The notes: a model not told the origin generated them from the sequence alone. Shown: positions 35,750 to 45,034, counted from the stretch's first letter. The stretch: 64,000 bases of DNA from Streptomyces venezuelae (GCF_008642275.1 NZ_CP029189.1:6430001-6494000); one strand, 5' to 3'. Made by a program: numbers and translations.

Positions 35750-37273
35750 ATGAGTTCAGTCGTCGTTCCGGTCGTGGGAGTGGTCGTACTCCTCGTCCTG
35801 CTCGCACTGGTCGTCGTCACCCGCTACAAGGTCGCCGGTCCCAGCGAGGCGTTCCTCATCACGGGCCGGCGCGGCAAGAAGTCCACCGATCCGGCCACCG
35901 GACAGATCTTCACCGACACCAGCGGCCAGAAGGTCGTGGTCGGCGGCGGCGTGTTCGTCGTGCCCTTCGTCCAGCAGCGCTACACCCTCGACCTGTCCAG
36001 CCGGCACATCCCGATCGCCGTGCGCGGAGCGGTCACGCTGCGCGGCATCAAGGCGCATCTCGAAGGCGTCGCGATCGTCAAGGTCGGCGGCAACGAGGAC
36101 GCCATCCGCGCCGCCGCCCAGCGCTTCCTCCAGCAGCAGGACGGCATCGTCGGCTTCACCCAGGAAGTGCTGTCCGGCGCGCTGCGCGCCATCGTCGGCC
36201 GGATGTCGGTCGAGGACATCATCCGCGACCGGGCGGCCTTCGCCGGGCAGGTCGCGGAGGAGGCCGAGGCCAGCCTCTCCGGCCAGGGCCTCGTCCTGGA
36301 CGCGTTCCAGATCCAGGACATCACCACGGAGGGCTCCTACCTGGAGGACCTCGGTCGGCCCGAGGCCGCCCGAGCCAAGCAGGAGGCCGACATCGCCGAG
36401 GCCAACGCCCGCCGGGCCGCCGAACAGGCCCGGCTGAAGGCCGAGGAGGAGATCGCGGTCGCGCAGCGCACCCTGTACCTGCGCCAGGCCGAGATCAAGG
36501 CGGAGACCGACGCCGCCGCAGCCCAGGCGAACGCCGCCGGCCCGCTGGCCGACGCCGACCGGCAGCAGCAGATCCTGGCCGAGCAGGAGAAGGTGGCCGA
36601 GCGGCAGGCCGCGCTGACCGACCGCCAGCTCGACACCGAGGTCCGCAAGCCCGCCGACGCCCGGCGCTACCAGGCCGAGCAGGAGGCCGAGGCCAAGCGG
36701 GTGGCCCGGGTCAAGCAGGCCGAGGCGGAGCGGCTCGCCGCCATCGCCGCCGCGCAGGCGGAGGCCGAGCGGGCCCGCCTGACGGGTGAGGGCGAGAAGC
36801 AGCGCCGCTCCGCGCTCGCCGAGGCCGAGGCCATCGAGGGAGTCAAGCGCGGTGAGGCCGAACGCGCCCGCCGCGCGGCCATCGCCGAGGCGGTACGCCT
36901 GGAGGGTGACGCGGAAGCGGCGGCGATCGCCGCCAAGGGCGCGGCCGAGGCGGAGGCGATGCAGAAGAAGGCCGACGCCTTCGAGAGCTACGGCGACGCG
37001 GCGATGGTCCAGATGCTGGTCGAGGTGCTCCCGCAGGTGGTCGCCAAGGCGGCCGAGCCGCTCGGCGCCATCGACAAGATGACCGTCATCTCCACCGACG
37101 GCGCGAACAAGCTGTCCCGTACCGTCGCCGACAACGTCGCCCAGGGCATGGAGCTGCTCGGCTCCACGACGGGCGTCGACCTGGCCCAGCTCCTCAAGGG
37201 CATCACCGCTACCAGGCCGGCGACGACCCCCGAGGCCGCCCCGGCCAACGGCAGGGTCGCGATCACCGACTGA
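35750..37273 (+). CDS. Flotillin (SPFH/prohibitin-domain protein)
   Basis: 507 residues. One N-terminal membrane helix (VVPVVGVVVLLVLLALVVV), then an SPFH domain to ~residue 190 (YKVAGPSEAFLITGRRG, FTQEVLSGALRAIVGRMSVE). A long Ala/Glu coiled-coil follows (EAEAKRVARVKQAEAERLAA and similar, ~residues 200-420) and a flotillin C-terminal domain (MVQMLVEVLPQVVAKAAEPL). Flotillins scaffold detergent-resistant membrane patches and influence signalling and cell-wall synthesis. ATG 35750 follows AGGGGGGATCCACC. Paired with the NfeD gene as in FloA/YuaF-YuaG systems. Confidence 0.93.
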   Translation: MSSVVVPVVGVVVLLVLLALVVVTRYKVAGPSEAFLITGRRGKKSTDPATGQIFTDTSGQKVVVGGGVFVVPFVQQRYTLDLSSRHIPIAVRGAVTLRGIKAHLEGVAIVKVGGNEDAIRAAAQRFLQQQDGIVGFTQEVLSGALRAIVGRMSVEDIIRDRAAFAGQVAEEAEASLSGQGLVLDAFQIQDITTEGSYLEDLGRPEAARAKQEADIAEANARRAAEQARLKAEEEIAVAQRTLYLRQAEIKAETDAAAAQANAAGPLADADRQQQILAEQEKVAERQAALTDRQLDTEVRKPADARRYQAEQEAEAKRVARVKQAEAERLAAIAAAQAEAERARLTGEGEKQRRSALAEAEAIEGVKRGEAERARRAAIAEAVRLEGDAEAAAIAAKGAAEAEAMQKKADAFESYGDAAMVQMLVEVLPQVVAKAAEPLGAIDKMTVISTDGANKLSRTVADNVAQGMELLGSTTGVDLAQLLKGITATRPATTPEAAPANGRVAITD

Positions 37274-37509
37274 CCCCGGGCGCCGTCCCCGCCGGTCGCG
37301 TCCTCCGGTTCCCGGAGATCCGGCCGGCGGGCGGCGGCGCGCTCGCTTCGGTTCATCCGGCGGGGCCGAATTCTCCGGTCAGGTCCCGCCGGCCGGGGCG
37401 GGCGCTCGGGTGAACCGGCCGGTACACCCACGCTCAATCAAACCTGCCCACTCCGTTAACATGTTCGACCTGACTATGTTCACGTTGGACCACGATAAGC
37501 GGCCGGAAA

Positions 37510-38880
37510 TTGACATCTACGATATGGCGGGTTCTTTCTCGAATAGGCGACGGCGCCAGGTCCGCCGCGCTGCCCCGGCCCCGGGCCGTCCTGTGGGGCG
37601 CCGTGGGTGTGATCGGCCTCGGATTCCTCGTCGCACTGGAGCTGGCCGCGCGCCGGTACGGCGTGCCGGGTCCGATCACCGTCCAGACGCGCGAGGTGAT
37701 CTTCGCACCCCAGTCGGGCACGGTGCTGTACGCCAGCATGGCACTGATGATGGTGGTCCTCACCTGGCGGCAGCGCCTCATCGGACTCGCCGCCGCGATC
37801 GGCATCGACCTCGTCTTCTGGCTCGTACGGTGGCTGGCCGGCGCCGAGATGATGTTCGGCAACGGCGCGCTCCTGGTGACCTTGGCCTGGGCCGTCATCG
37901 CCGTCACGCGGCGCACCGGCCGGGAACGTCTCCTGCTGCTGAAGGGCGTGGGACTGGCGCTGCTGCTGGTGGCCGGCCGTAAGACCGGCTACACCTGGCT
38001 GCTGATCACCTCGAAGTCCCGCCCGATGGTGCTCGACCAGTACGTGGCGACCGCCGACCACGCGCTGGGCAACCCGTCGTGGGTGGCGGGCCGGATCGTC
38101 GAGGCCACCGGCGCGGTCGGCTTCCGCATCCTCGAATTCGTCTACATCCAGCTCGCGGTGGCCGCGGTCGCCGTCGCGCTGTACCAGCTGCGCCACGTGG
38201 CGACCCTGCGCCGCTTCCCGAGCCACCACCTGGTGCGCACCTTCCTGGTCATCGGTCTGCTCGGGCCGGGGATCTACATGGTCTTCCCGGTGGTCGGGCC
38301 GATCTTCGCCTACGGCGCGGACGGCGGGCACTGGGCGGTGGCCGACCTGTGGCCGAACACACCGCCGCCGCTCGGTACCCCGGGCCCGATGCCCTTCGAC
38401 GAGTTCACCCCGCGCAACTGCATGCCCAGCCTGCACACGGCGTGGGCGACCGCGATCTTCATCCATTCCCGCAAGGCCCCGAGGGCGCTGCGCTACGCGG
38501 GCACGTTCTGGCTGATCGCCACCCTCGGCGCCACGCTCGGCTTCGGCTACCACTACGGCGCGGACATCATCGCCGGCGTGGTCTTCACGGTCACGATCGA
38601 GGCGGGGCTGCGCACCCTCGCCCGCGGCTGGGACCGGCCCGGCGTCCTGCTGACCGGCTACGGCTTCGCGGTGTTCGTCGCGTACCTGGTCTCGTACCGC
38701 TATCTGTCGGTGCAGCTGGCCGCGTACCCGTGGGTCTTCGGGCCGCTGCTCCTCCTCGCGATGGGCTCGGTGATCTACGGCTACGTACGGATCACCAGGA
38801 CGTGGGAACGGCAGGACGCGGCCGCGGCGGTGGTGCGGGTACCGCAGCCCCGGCGCGAACCGCAGCCCGAACTGGTCTGA
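37510..38880 (+). CDS. PAP2-superfamily polytopic membrane protein
   Basis: About 456 residues with ~11 hydrophobic segments. The last third has the two PAP2/IPC-synthase-like motifs: NCMPSLHTAWATAIF (phosphatase motif 2) and GFGYHYGADIIAGV (motif 3), with the catalytic His in GYHYGAD. Such proteins are lipid phosphatases or inositol-phospholipid transferases; the IPC-synthase-like spacing favours action on phosphoinositol or polyprenyl lipids. The start is uncertain: TTG 37510 is the longest choice and lacks a ribosome site, and a stop codon lies 37 nt upstream. The same TTGACA could instead be a -35. Confidence 0.75.
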   Translation: MTSTIWRVLSRIGDGARSAALPRPRAVLWGAVGVIGLGFLVALELAARRYGVPGPITVQTREVIFAPQSGTVLYASMALMMVVLTWRQRLIGLAAAIGIDLVFWLVRWLAGAEMMFGNGALLVTLAWAVIAVTRRTGRERLLLLKGVGLALLLVAGRKTGYTWLLITSKSRPMVLDQYVATADHALGNPSWVAGRIVEATGAVGFRILEFVYIQLAVAAVAVALYQLRHVATLRRFPSHHLVRTFLVIGLLGPGIYMVFPVVGPIFAYGADGGHWAVADLWPNTPPPLGTPGPMPFDEFTPRNCMPSLHTAWATAIFIHSRKAPRALRYAGTFWLIATLGATLGFGYHYGADIIAGVVFTVTIEAGLRTLARGWDRPGVLLTGYGFAVFVAYLVSYRYLSVQLAAYPWVFGPLLLLAMGSVIYGYVRITRTWERQDAAAAVVRVPQPRREPQPELV

Positions 38881-39019
38881 GCTCGCGGGGGACCGGGACG
38901 GCCACCCCGCCACCGTCCCCCTCCCGCCGCCGTTCCGCCGGGTGCAGTCCGGCGGAGCCGATGATCGCCGCCTGCCCGGCCCGGACTGCGCCCGGACCGG
39001 GCCGGCCTGACGCTCCCGC

Positions 39020-39901
39020 CTACGGCGTGTCCGAGGACGTCGTGGCCGGGGGTTCGGCGCGGATGCCCGCGACGACCACCGTGACGAGGCAGAACGCGAT
39101 CACCGTCTCCGCCCAGAGGAAGGCGATGTAGTCGAGCAGGCAGCCGATGGGCGGCGCGCCCGGGGCCGTGTTGCGGAAGGCTGCCAGCGCGAAGAGGGTC
39201 GCGGCCATCCAGCCGAGGGCGGGCCAGGTCAGGCCCTTGCGGCGGGTGACCAGATACCAGCTGCCGATCAGGACCGAGACGGCGAGCGCCCACATGGCGA
39301 GCATCATGAAGACCGCGAAGACGAAGACGCTGTTGGAGCGGGCCAGGCCGACGTCGAGGACCGCGACGCCCTGCGTCGACGAGGCGTCGACCGTCGCCGA
39401 GAAGAGGACGTCGTTGTTGGAGAGCGTCACGCGGACGGGGACCTTCTCGCCACCCGACACGGCACCGAACTCGACGTCCGCCCCGTAGGCGTCGAAGGGG
39501 TAGTCCGTGATCGAACCGCCCGTCAGGGCCACGGGGACGTCCGTCGTCGCGATGCGCTGGTGCGCCTTGAAGGTCAGGTCGCCCCGGATGGCCGTCGAGG
39601 TCTGGATGGTGAGGTCCTCGGTGGGGGAGACCCCGTCGGCCTCGGCCAGGGCGCCCCGGGGAGTGACCAGGACGCGCAGGGTCATCTCGCGGCCCGCGGC
39701 GTCGACGCGCTGGATCGTGGCGTCGACGTCGATGCGGTCCGGGTCGGCGCGCCCCGCCGTGTACACCGTGTCCAGCGCCTGACGTTCCCCGAACTGGAGC
39801 CACGCCCCCACGGTGACCGCCGCGACGACGGCGATCAGGACCAGGCCCGGCAGCAGCGGGACGCGGCGCGCGGGTCGCGCGGGGCGGTGGGGGTTCGACA
39901 C
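39020..39901 (-). CDS. DUF4436 membrane protein
   Basis: 293 residues. A helix near the N-terminus (LLPGLVLIAVVAAVTVGAWLQ) is followed by an extracellular beta domain of ~150 residues (VDATIQRVDAAGREMTLRVL, YPFDAYGADVEFG) and three C-terminal helices (SVFVFAVFMMLAMWALAVSV, ALGWMAATLFALAAFRNTAP, AETVIAFCLVTVVVAGI). This fits DUF4436, a mycobacterial/actinobacterial family of unknown role. GTG 39901 with GGAG upstream. It lies 83 bp after the first deiminase gene and may be its operon partner. Confidence 0.8.
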   Translation of the reverse strand: MSNPHRPARPARRVPLLPGLVLIAVVAAVTVGAWLQFGERQALDTVYTAGRADPDRIDVDATIQRVDAAGREMTLRVLVTPRGALAEADGVSPTEDLTIQTSTAIRGDLTFKAHQRIATTDVPVALTGGSITDYPFDAYGADVEFGAVSGGEKVPVRVTLSNNDVLFSATVDASSTQGVAVLDVGLARSNSVFVFAVFMMLAMWALAVSVLIGSWYLVTRRKGLTWPALGWMAATLFALAAFRNTAPGAPPIGCLLDYIAFLWAETVIAFCLVTVVVAGIRAEPPATTSSDTP

Positions 39902-39984
39902 GGTGGCTCCGGAGGTGCGCGGTGCGCGGTGCGGGGTGCGAGGCGTGGGGGGTGTGGGGGCGTGGCGGTGGGGCCGCGGGCGGG

Positions 39985-41142
39985 TCAGGCCGCGGGCTTG
40001 CCGGGCTGGTCGTGGGTCGAGCAGTGGATGCCGCCGCCGCCCGAGGCGATGGTGTCGATCTTCACCATGACGACGTCCCGCTTGGGGAAGTGCTCCCGCA
40101 GGATGCCGCGGGCGCGGTCGTCCGCCTTGCGGTCCCCGAACTGCGGCATGAACACCGAGTCGTTGGCGACGTAGAAATTGGCATAGGTGGAGACGAAATC
40201 GTCCCCCTCGCCGGTGATCCGGTTCAGGTCCGGCTGCGGCAGGTCGACGACCTCGAAACGGCGGCCGCGGGCGTCCGTCGACTTCGACAGGACGGACTTC
40301 GCCTGATCGGCGGAGCGGGACCAGGAGTCCGGCGGGGTGCCGGGGTGGGCACGGTCCAGCAGGACCACTCCGGGGGCGGTGAAGCGTACGAGGCTGTCCA
40401 CGTGCGCGTCGGTGATGTCCTCGCCGCGTACGCCGGCCAGCCAGATGACCTTCTGGACCCCCAGGGTCTGCTTGAGCTCGGCCTCGATGGTGTCCCGGGA
40501 CTTCCCCTTGTTGCGGTTGTCGTTGACGATCGAGCTCTCGGTGACCATCAGGGTGCCCTCGCCGTCGGTCTCGAACGAACCGCCTTCGGCGACGAGCGGG
40601 GCCTGGACCCTGGGGATCCCGTACTTCTGCAGCAGCAGGCGCCCGACCTGGGCGTCGTTCGAGTGCTCCTGCTTGTTGCCCCAGCCGTTGAAGTTGAAGT
40701 CGACGCCGACGACCTCGGCGCCCTCCTCGACGAACACCGGGACGGTGTCGCGGGCCCACAGGTCGTCGACGGCGAGCGGGATCACCTCGACCTGCGAGCC
40801 GACGGCCTTCTGGGCCGCGTCCACCTGGTCGGGCCGGGCCATCATGATCACTTCTTCGTAGCCGCCGACGGCCCGCGCGATCCGGGCGATGTCCTCACGG
40901 ACGTAGGGCAGGTCCTGCTCCCAGACCGAGGCGAGGGCCGGCCAGGACATGAAGGTACGGGTGTGGCTCTCCCACTCGGCGCCGAACCGGCGCTTTCCGT
41001 CCGGGGCCGGCTGGGAGGAGCCAGCGGGGCCCGGCTCCTTGCCGGACTCGGCGGGACCGCAGGCGGCCGCACCGAAGACGGCGGCGCCGATCCCGGCGAA
41101 GGTGCGGAGGACGGAGCGGCGGGTGGGGGGAGTGAACGACAC
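39985..41142 (-). CDS. Tat-exported agmatine-deiminase/PAD-family lipoprotein (deiminase 1)
   Basis: 385 residues. The N-terminus has a twin-arginine motif (TRRSVLRTFAGIGAAVF) and a lipobox-like AAAC, so it is probably a Tat-exported lipoprotein. The rest is PF04371 (agmatine deiminase / bacterial peptidyl-arginine deiminase): DDLWARDTVPVF, FNFNGWGNKQ, EGGSFETDGEGTLMVTESS, His ~247 in DITDAHVD, and the nucleophile Cys ~374 in GGGGIHCSTH. These enzymes remove ammonia from guanidinium groups. The DITDxHxD form and the TESS substrate loop differ from canonical AguA. GTG 41142. Its promoter carries operator (a). Confidence 0.88.
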   Translation of the reverse strand: MSFTPPTRRSVLRTFAGIGAAVFGAAACGPAESGKEPGPAGSSQPAPDGKRRFGAEWESHTRTFMSWPALASVWEQDLPYVREDIARIARAVGGYEEVIMMARPDQVDAAQKAVGSQVEVIPLAVDDLWARDTVPVFVEEGAEVVGVDFNFNGWGNKQEHSNDAQVGRLLLQKYGIPRVQAPLVAEGGSFETDGEGTLMVTESSIVNDNRNKGKSRDTIEAELKQTLGVQKVIWLAGVRGEDITDAHVDSLVRFTAPGVVLLDRAHPGTPPDSWSRSADQAKSVLSKSTDARGRRFEVVDLPQPDLNRITGEGDDFVSTYANFYVANDSVFMPQFGDRKADDRARGILREHFPKRDVVMVKIDTIASGGGGIHCSTHDQPGKPAA

Positions 41143-41302
41143 GGGGGACTCCGATCGTGTGCTGGCGGAGCGAGGGGCGTCCGGCCAGGGGGGCACGGGA
41201 GGCGTGGCACAGGCCGGCGGGCCGGGCCCTATCCAAAGGGTGCACGCTTTGCACCGAGAACATCCGGTTCGCATGAGAATGCGGTACGGCCGGATGTCGT
41301 CC

Positions 41303-41331
41303 ACTGTTGCACTGACTGGAATTTCAGTCAA
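41303..41331 (-). promoter_or_regulatory. Operator/promoter (a) of deiminase 1
   Basis: On the minus strand: TTGACTGAAATTCCAGTCAG, i.e. TTGACT as -35, a 17-bp spacer, then AACAGT as -10 at 41308-41303. The TGACTG/CAGTCA half sites have the same 6-nt centre as sites b-e. The tetR stop codon (41328-41330) lies inside the site. The leader to the start codon would be about 155 nt. Confidence 0.75.
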
Positions 41332-41930
41332 TTCACGTGATGACGGAACCCGAGCCTGCCGATTTCGACTCCGATCGCCCCGCGCATCAGGTCGCGGGCG
41401 TGCGCCGCGGGCAGCAGGCCGCTCAGCCAGCGGCCGCTCAGGCCCTCCAGGAGGGCGGTCAGCCGCTCGGCGGCGGCGCCGACGGCGGCGCCCGGCGCCG
41501 CCGGGCACGCGGCGGCCAGCAGGTCGGCGACCTCCTCCACCCAGGCCGCGCCGGCCGCGGTGAGCTCCTCGCGCAGCTCCGGGTCGAAGATCGTGTGGGC
41601 CCGCAGCTCCCCCCAGGCCGTACTGTTCTCGCGCACCTCGGGCAGGTCCTGGAATTCGAGCAGCAGGATCCGCTCCAGAAGCCGGCGCGGGTCCCCGGCC
41701 AGGGGGGCGGCGCCCGCCTCCTCGGCGGCGCCCGTGTAGCGGTCGGCCCGGTCGCCGATGAAGGCCAGGGCGTGCCGCAGGATGCCCGTCCGGTCCTTGA
41801 AGTGGTAGTAGATCAAGGCGGTCGACACGCCGGCCTCGGCGGCCAGGTCGGTCACCCGCAGTCCGCGGACCCCGCGGCGTGCGATGACCCGGGCGGCGCC
41901 CTCCAGGATGGCCCTTCTTCGATCCGACAC
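41328..41930 (-). CDS. TetR-family repressor 1 of the deiminase cluster
   Basis: 200 residues. The N-terminal HTH is ILEGAARVIARRGVRGLRVT, DLAAEAGVSTALIYYHFKDR; the recognition helix STALIYYHF is shared with the second TetR at 45157. The ligand domain ends LTALLEGLSGRWLSGLL. The gene lies between deiminase 1 and the kinase, with operator (b) just upstream and operator (a) overlapping its stop codon. Such repressors release DNA on binding a small molecule; a guanidino compound or polyamine is a reasonable guess. Confidence 0.9.
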   Translation of the reverse strand: MSDRRRAILEGAARVIARRGVRGLRVTDLAAEAGVSTALIYYHFKDRTGILRHALAFIGDRADRYTGAAEEAGAAPLAGDPRRLLERILLLEFQDLPEVRENSTAWGELRAHTIFDPELREELTAAGAAWVEEVADLLAAACPAAPGAAVGAAAERLTALLEGLSGRWLSGLLPAAHARDLMRGAIGVEIGRLGFRHHVN

Positions 41931-41976
41931 CGGTCGATCCTCCCTTCTGGCGGTGTGCGTCTCGCATTGTCACACA

Positions 41977-42005
41977 TTGACTGAAACTTTAGTTAGCGGC
42001 ACGAT
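41977..42005 (+). promoter_or_regulatory. Operator/promoter (b) between TetR 1 and the kinase
   Basis: TTGACTGAAACTTTAGTTAG: the left half site is intact and the right one degenerate (TAGTTA). TTGACT, a 17-bp spacer, then CACGAT at 42000-42005, 40 bp before the kinase start. It also lies 46 bp upstream of tetR 1, so it may serve both directions. Confidence 0.65.
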
Positions 42006-42045
42006 GCGCCCCAGGTCATTGCCGCATCGTTGAAAGAGCCACCGC

Positions 42046-43749
42046 ATGTTCGCTCAGACTCCCGGCGTACAGTCCGCCCTCACGGCCCTGTCCGCCGACG
42101 ACCCCCACGAGATCGGTGGCTACCGCCTCCACGCCCGGCTCGGCTCCGGCGGCATGGGGGTGGTCTACCTGGCGTACACGCCGGGTGGCCGGCCCATCGC
42201 GCTGAAGGCGGTGCGGCGGGAGTTCGCCGCGGATCCGGAGTTCCGCGAGCGCTTCGCCCAGGAGGTGGCGAGCGCCCGCCGGATCCACGGCCTCTTCACG
42301 GCTCAGGTGGTCGACTCGGGCGAGGACGACCACACCCCGTGGCTGGCCACGGCCTACGTACCCGGCCCCTCGCTGCACCAGGTCGTGCAGCGGCACGGGC
42401 CGCTGCCGGTGCGCACGGTGCTGCTGCTCGTCGCCGGCATCGCCGAGGCCCTCCAGGAGATCCACCGGGTGGGCGTCGTTCACCGGGACCTCAAACCGGC
42501 GAACGTGCTCGTCGCGGGGGACGGGCCGCGGGTGATCGACTTCGGCATCGCGCGCGCCGCCGACGCCGCCGCCCTGACCGGTACCGGCCTGCGGATCGGC
42601 ACCGCCGCGTTCATGGCGCCGGAGCAGGCGCTGGGCCATCCGGTGACGCCGGCGACCGACGTGTTCGCGCTCGGGGCGCTCGCCGGGTTCGTGGCGGGCG
42701 GGGTCCCGCCCTTCGGGAACGGGCCGGAGTCCGGCGCCCTGTACCGGGTGGTCCACGAGCATCCGGACCTCAGCCGGATCCCCCCTGAGCTGCACGACCT
42801 GCTGTCGTGGTGCCTGGCCAAGTCCGCGCAGGACCGTCCCACGACCGCCGATCTGATCGCCGCCGTCCATGCGCACCCGCTCGTGGGCCCGCGGCCGGAG
42901 TTCACCGACGGCTGGCTGCCCCGGCCGGTGCTGGAGGAGGTCGGGGGCCGGGCCGGCGCCGACCCGGGCGCGGTGCCCGCGGGGTCCGCCGGGTCCGGCC
43001 GGCCGGGGTCGCCCGTACCGGAGCACCTCCAGGCGACCAGGGCGGCGGCTGCGTACCCCGCCGCCGGGCCGGGCGGGACGATGCCGTACGCCCCGGGCCC
43101 GGCGGCTCCCGTGACTCCCGTGACTCCCGTGACCCCCGTGACTCCGGTGACTCCGGCGGCCCCCGCGAGCCCGGAGGCCTCCGTCGCCCCCGTCGCCCCC
43201 GTGACCCCCGCCCGGCGTGACCGGCGGCGCGACCGGAGCCGGCTGCCCGTGGTCGCCCTGGCCGCCGCAGCCCTGCTGGCCTGCGGCGGCGGCGCCTACT
43301 GGTTCGGCTTCCCCCCGGAGGAGGACGAGGCCCCCGCCGCGGAGCCCGCTGCCGCCCCGCCCCGGCCGACGGCCTCGGCGTACGTGCCCGGATATGCGCA
43401 GGCCGAGCTCACCGCCCCGGATTCCGGTTACGAGTTCGACCTGCGCGCCGGAAAAGTCGTCCCCGTCGAGACGGCCGCCTGGTACCTCGCACGCGGCTCC
43501 GACGCCTTTCTCCTCTCCGAGGAGTCGGACGCCTTCGTCGCGGACGGAAGCGGAGAGCTGACCCCGGACGACTGCGCGCGGGGCATCGAGACCCGGCCCG
43601 TGACGACCCTGCCCTTCAAGGCGCTCGCCAAGGAGCGCCCCTTCTGTGTACGAAGCCCTGACCAGCGGGAAGTCGCGATCGTACGGCTCGTGGAGGCTAC
43701 CCCCGCAGGGTCCGTGACGATCGCCGTGGAGCACTTCCGCAAGGCCTGA
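42046..43749 (+). CDS. Receptor-like serine/threonine protein kinase
   Basis: 567 residues. Kinase domain to ~285: the glycine loop LGSGGMGVVYLAY (~31), Lys in IALKAVRR, catalytic HRDLKPANV (~145), DFGIARA (~165) and APEQALG. A linker with PVTP repeats (9-bp CCCGTGACT repeats at ~43110-43160) leads to one membrane helix (~400-420, VVALAAAALLACGGGAYWF) and a ~145-residue extracellular domain (AGKVVPVETAAWYLARGSDA, CARGIETRPVTTLPF). No PASTA repeats. It sits between operators (b) and (c), suggesting control with the deiminases. Confidence 0.9.
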   Translation: MFAQTPGVQSALTALSADDPHEIGGYRLHARLGSGGMGVVYLAYTPGGRPIALKAVRREFAADPEFRERFAQEVASARRIHGLFTAQVVDSGEDDHTPWLATAYVPGPSLHQVVQRHGPLPVRTVLLLVAGIAEALQEIHRVGVVHRDLKPANVLVAGDGPRVIDFGIARAADAAALTGTGLRIGTAAFMAPEQALGHPVTPATDVFALGALAGFVAGGVPPFGNGPESGALYRVVHEHPDLSRIPPELHDLLSWCLAKSAQDRPTTADLIAAVHAHPLVGPRPEFTDGWLPRPVLEEVGGRAGADPGAVPAGSAGSGRPGSPVPEHLQATRAAAAYPAAGPGGTMPYAPGPAAPVTPVTPVTPVTPVTPAAPASPEASVAPVAPVTPARRDRRRDRSRLPVVALAAAALLACGGGAYWFGFPPEEDEAPAAEPAAAPPRPTASAYVPGYAQAELTAPDSGYEFDLRAGKVVPVETAAWYLARGSDAFLLSEESDAFVADGSGELTPDDCARGIETRPVTTLPFKALAKERPFCVRSPDQREVAIVRLVEATPAGSVTIAVEHFRKA

Positions 43750-43799
43750 CGCCCGGAAGCGGAACCGGGCCCGCGCGGCGCGCCGACACGCGGGGAAGG

Positions 43800-43828
43800 T
43801 TGACTGAATTTTCAGTTAGGGCGAGGAT
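43800..43828 (+). promoter_or_regulatory. Operator/promoter (c) of deiminase 2
   Basis: TTGACTGAATTTTCAGTTAG with TTGACT as -35, a 17-bp spacer and GAGGAT at 43823-43828 as -10; 36 bp to the start codon. Confidence 0.8.
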
Positions 43829-43864
43829 GCCGTCCATCCCGCCCCTCCTCATCAGGGAGTCACC

Positions 43865-45034
43865 ATGGACATGAACCCCCGCACCTCTCGCCGGCGAGTG
43901 CTCCAGTTCGGCGCGGCGGCCGTGCCGCTAGCGGCCCTCGGCTCCGCCCTCCCCTCGCTGGTGCAGACGGCCTCGGCCGCCCAGGACGCCACCGGCACGC
44001 TCCGCATGCCCGCCGAGACCGACCGGCACGTCCGGACGTACATGGCCTGGCCCGCCCTCTCCTCGGTGTGGGGCAGCGGCCTCTCGGCGGTGCGCAGGGA
44101 CATCGCCGAGGTGGCCCACACGATCTCGCGCTACGAGCCGGTCGTGGTGCTGGCGCGCCCCGGCCAGGTCGCCGAGGCCCGCTACCAGTGCGGACTGGGC
44201 GCCTACTACGGCATCCAGGTCATCGGCATACCCAACGACGACCTCTGGATCCGCGACTTCGGCCCCACCTTCGTCGTCGCCCCGGGTGCCGTCGCCGGTG
44301 TGGACACCAACTTCAACGGCTGGGGCAAGGCCGGTACGAAGTACGCGCAGCCCTTCGCCAACGACGCGGCGGCGGCCCGCACGCTCCTCGCCGAGTACGA
44401 AGTGAACCGGATCCGGGCCGGCTTCGTCGGCGAGGGCGGCTCGCTGGAGACCGACGGCGAGGGAACCCTGCTGGCCACGGTCAGTTCGATGGTGAACGCC
44501 AACCGGAACCCGGGCATGGGCCAGGCCCAGGTCGAGCAGGCCATGAAGACGGCGCTGGGCATCGACAAGGTCATCTGGGTGCCCGGCCTCGCCGGCGAGG
44601 ACATCACCGACTGCCACATCGACTGCCTGGCCCGTTTCGTCGGTCCCGGCCGCGTCATCCTCGACAAGCCCGGCCCCGTCGCGGACAAGAAGTGGGTGGC
44701 CGTCTACGAGGAGACCAAGCGGGCCCTGCAGAGCGCCACCGACGCCCGGGGCCGCCGCCTGTCCATCACGGAGCTGCCCGGCCCGGACCGGCGCGAGATC
44801 AGCGGCCGGGGCGACGAGTTCCTGTCCAGCTACACCAACTACTACACGGCGAACGGCGCGGTGATCGCGCCGCGGTTCGGCGACGGTTACGCCGACGGCG
44901 TCGCCTACGCCATCCTCCAGGCCGCCTACCCGGGTTATCGCGTCGAGCAGCTCCTGATCGACGGCATCGCCTCCGGTGGCGGCGGCATCCACTGCGCCAC
45001 CCAGTCCCACCCGGCCGCGCCGCCGGCGCTCTGA
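43865..45034 (+). CDS. Tat-exported agmatine-deiminase/PAD-family protein (deiminase 2)
   Basis: 389 residues. The Tat signal RRRVLQFGAAAVPLAALGSA is followed by a cleavage-like ASAAQ. PF04371 motifs: DDLWIRDFGPTF, NFNGWGKAG, EGGSLETDGEGTLLATVSS, His 251 in DITDCHIDC, and nucleophile Cys 377 in GGGGIHCATQ. It is most similar to deiminase 1 in the DITDxHxD region and the ATDARGRR block. Without a lipobox it should be released or wall-bound. Operator (c) precedes it, and tetR 2 follows 122 bp downstream in the same direction. Confidence 0.9.
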   Translation: MDMNPRTSRRRVLQFGAAAVPLAALGSALPSLVQTASAAQDATGTLRMPAETDRHVRTYMAWPALSSVWGSGLSAVRRDIAEVAHTISRYEPVVVLARPGQVAEARYQCGLGAYYGIQVIGIPNDDLWIRDFGPTFVVAPGAVAGVDTNFNGWGKAGTKYAQPFANDAAAARTLLAEYEVNRIRAGFVGEGGSLETDGEGTLLATVSSMVNANRNPGMGQAQVEQAMKTALGIDKVIWVPGLAGEDITDCHIDCLARFVGPGRVILDKPGPVADKKWVAVYEETKRALQSATDARGRRLSITELPGPDRREISGRGDEFLSSYTNYYTANGAVIAPRFGDGYADGVAYAILQAAYPGYRVEQLLIDGIASGGGGIHCATQSHPAAPPAL

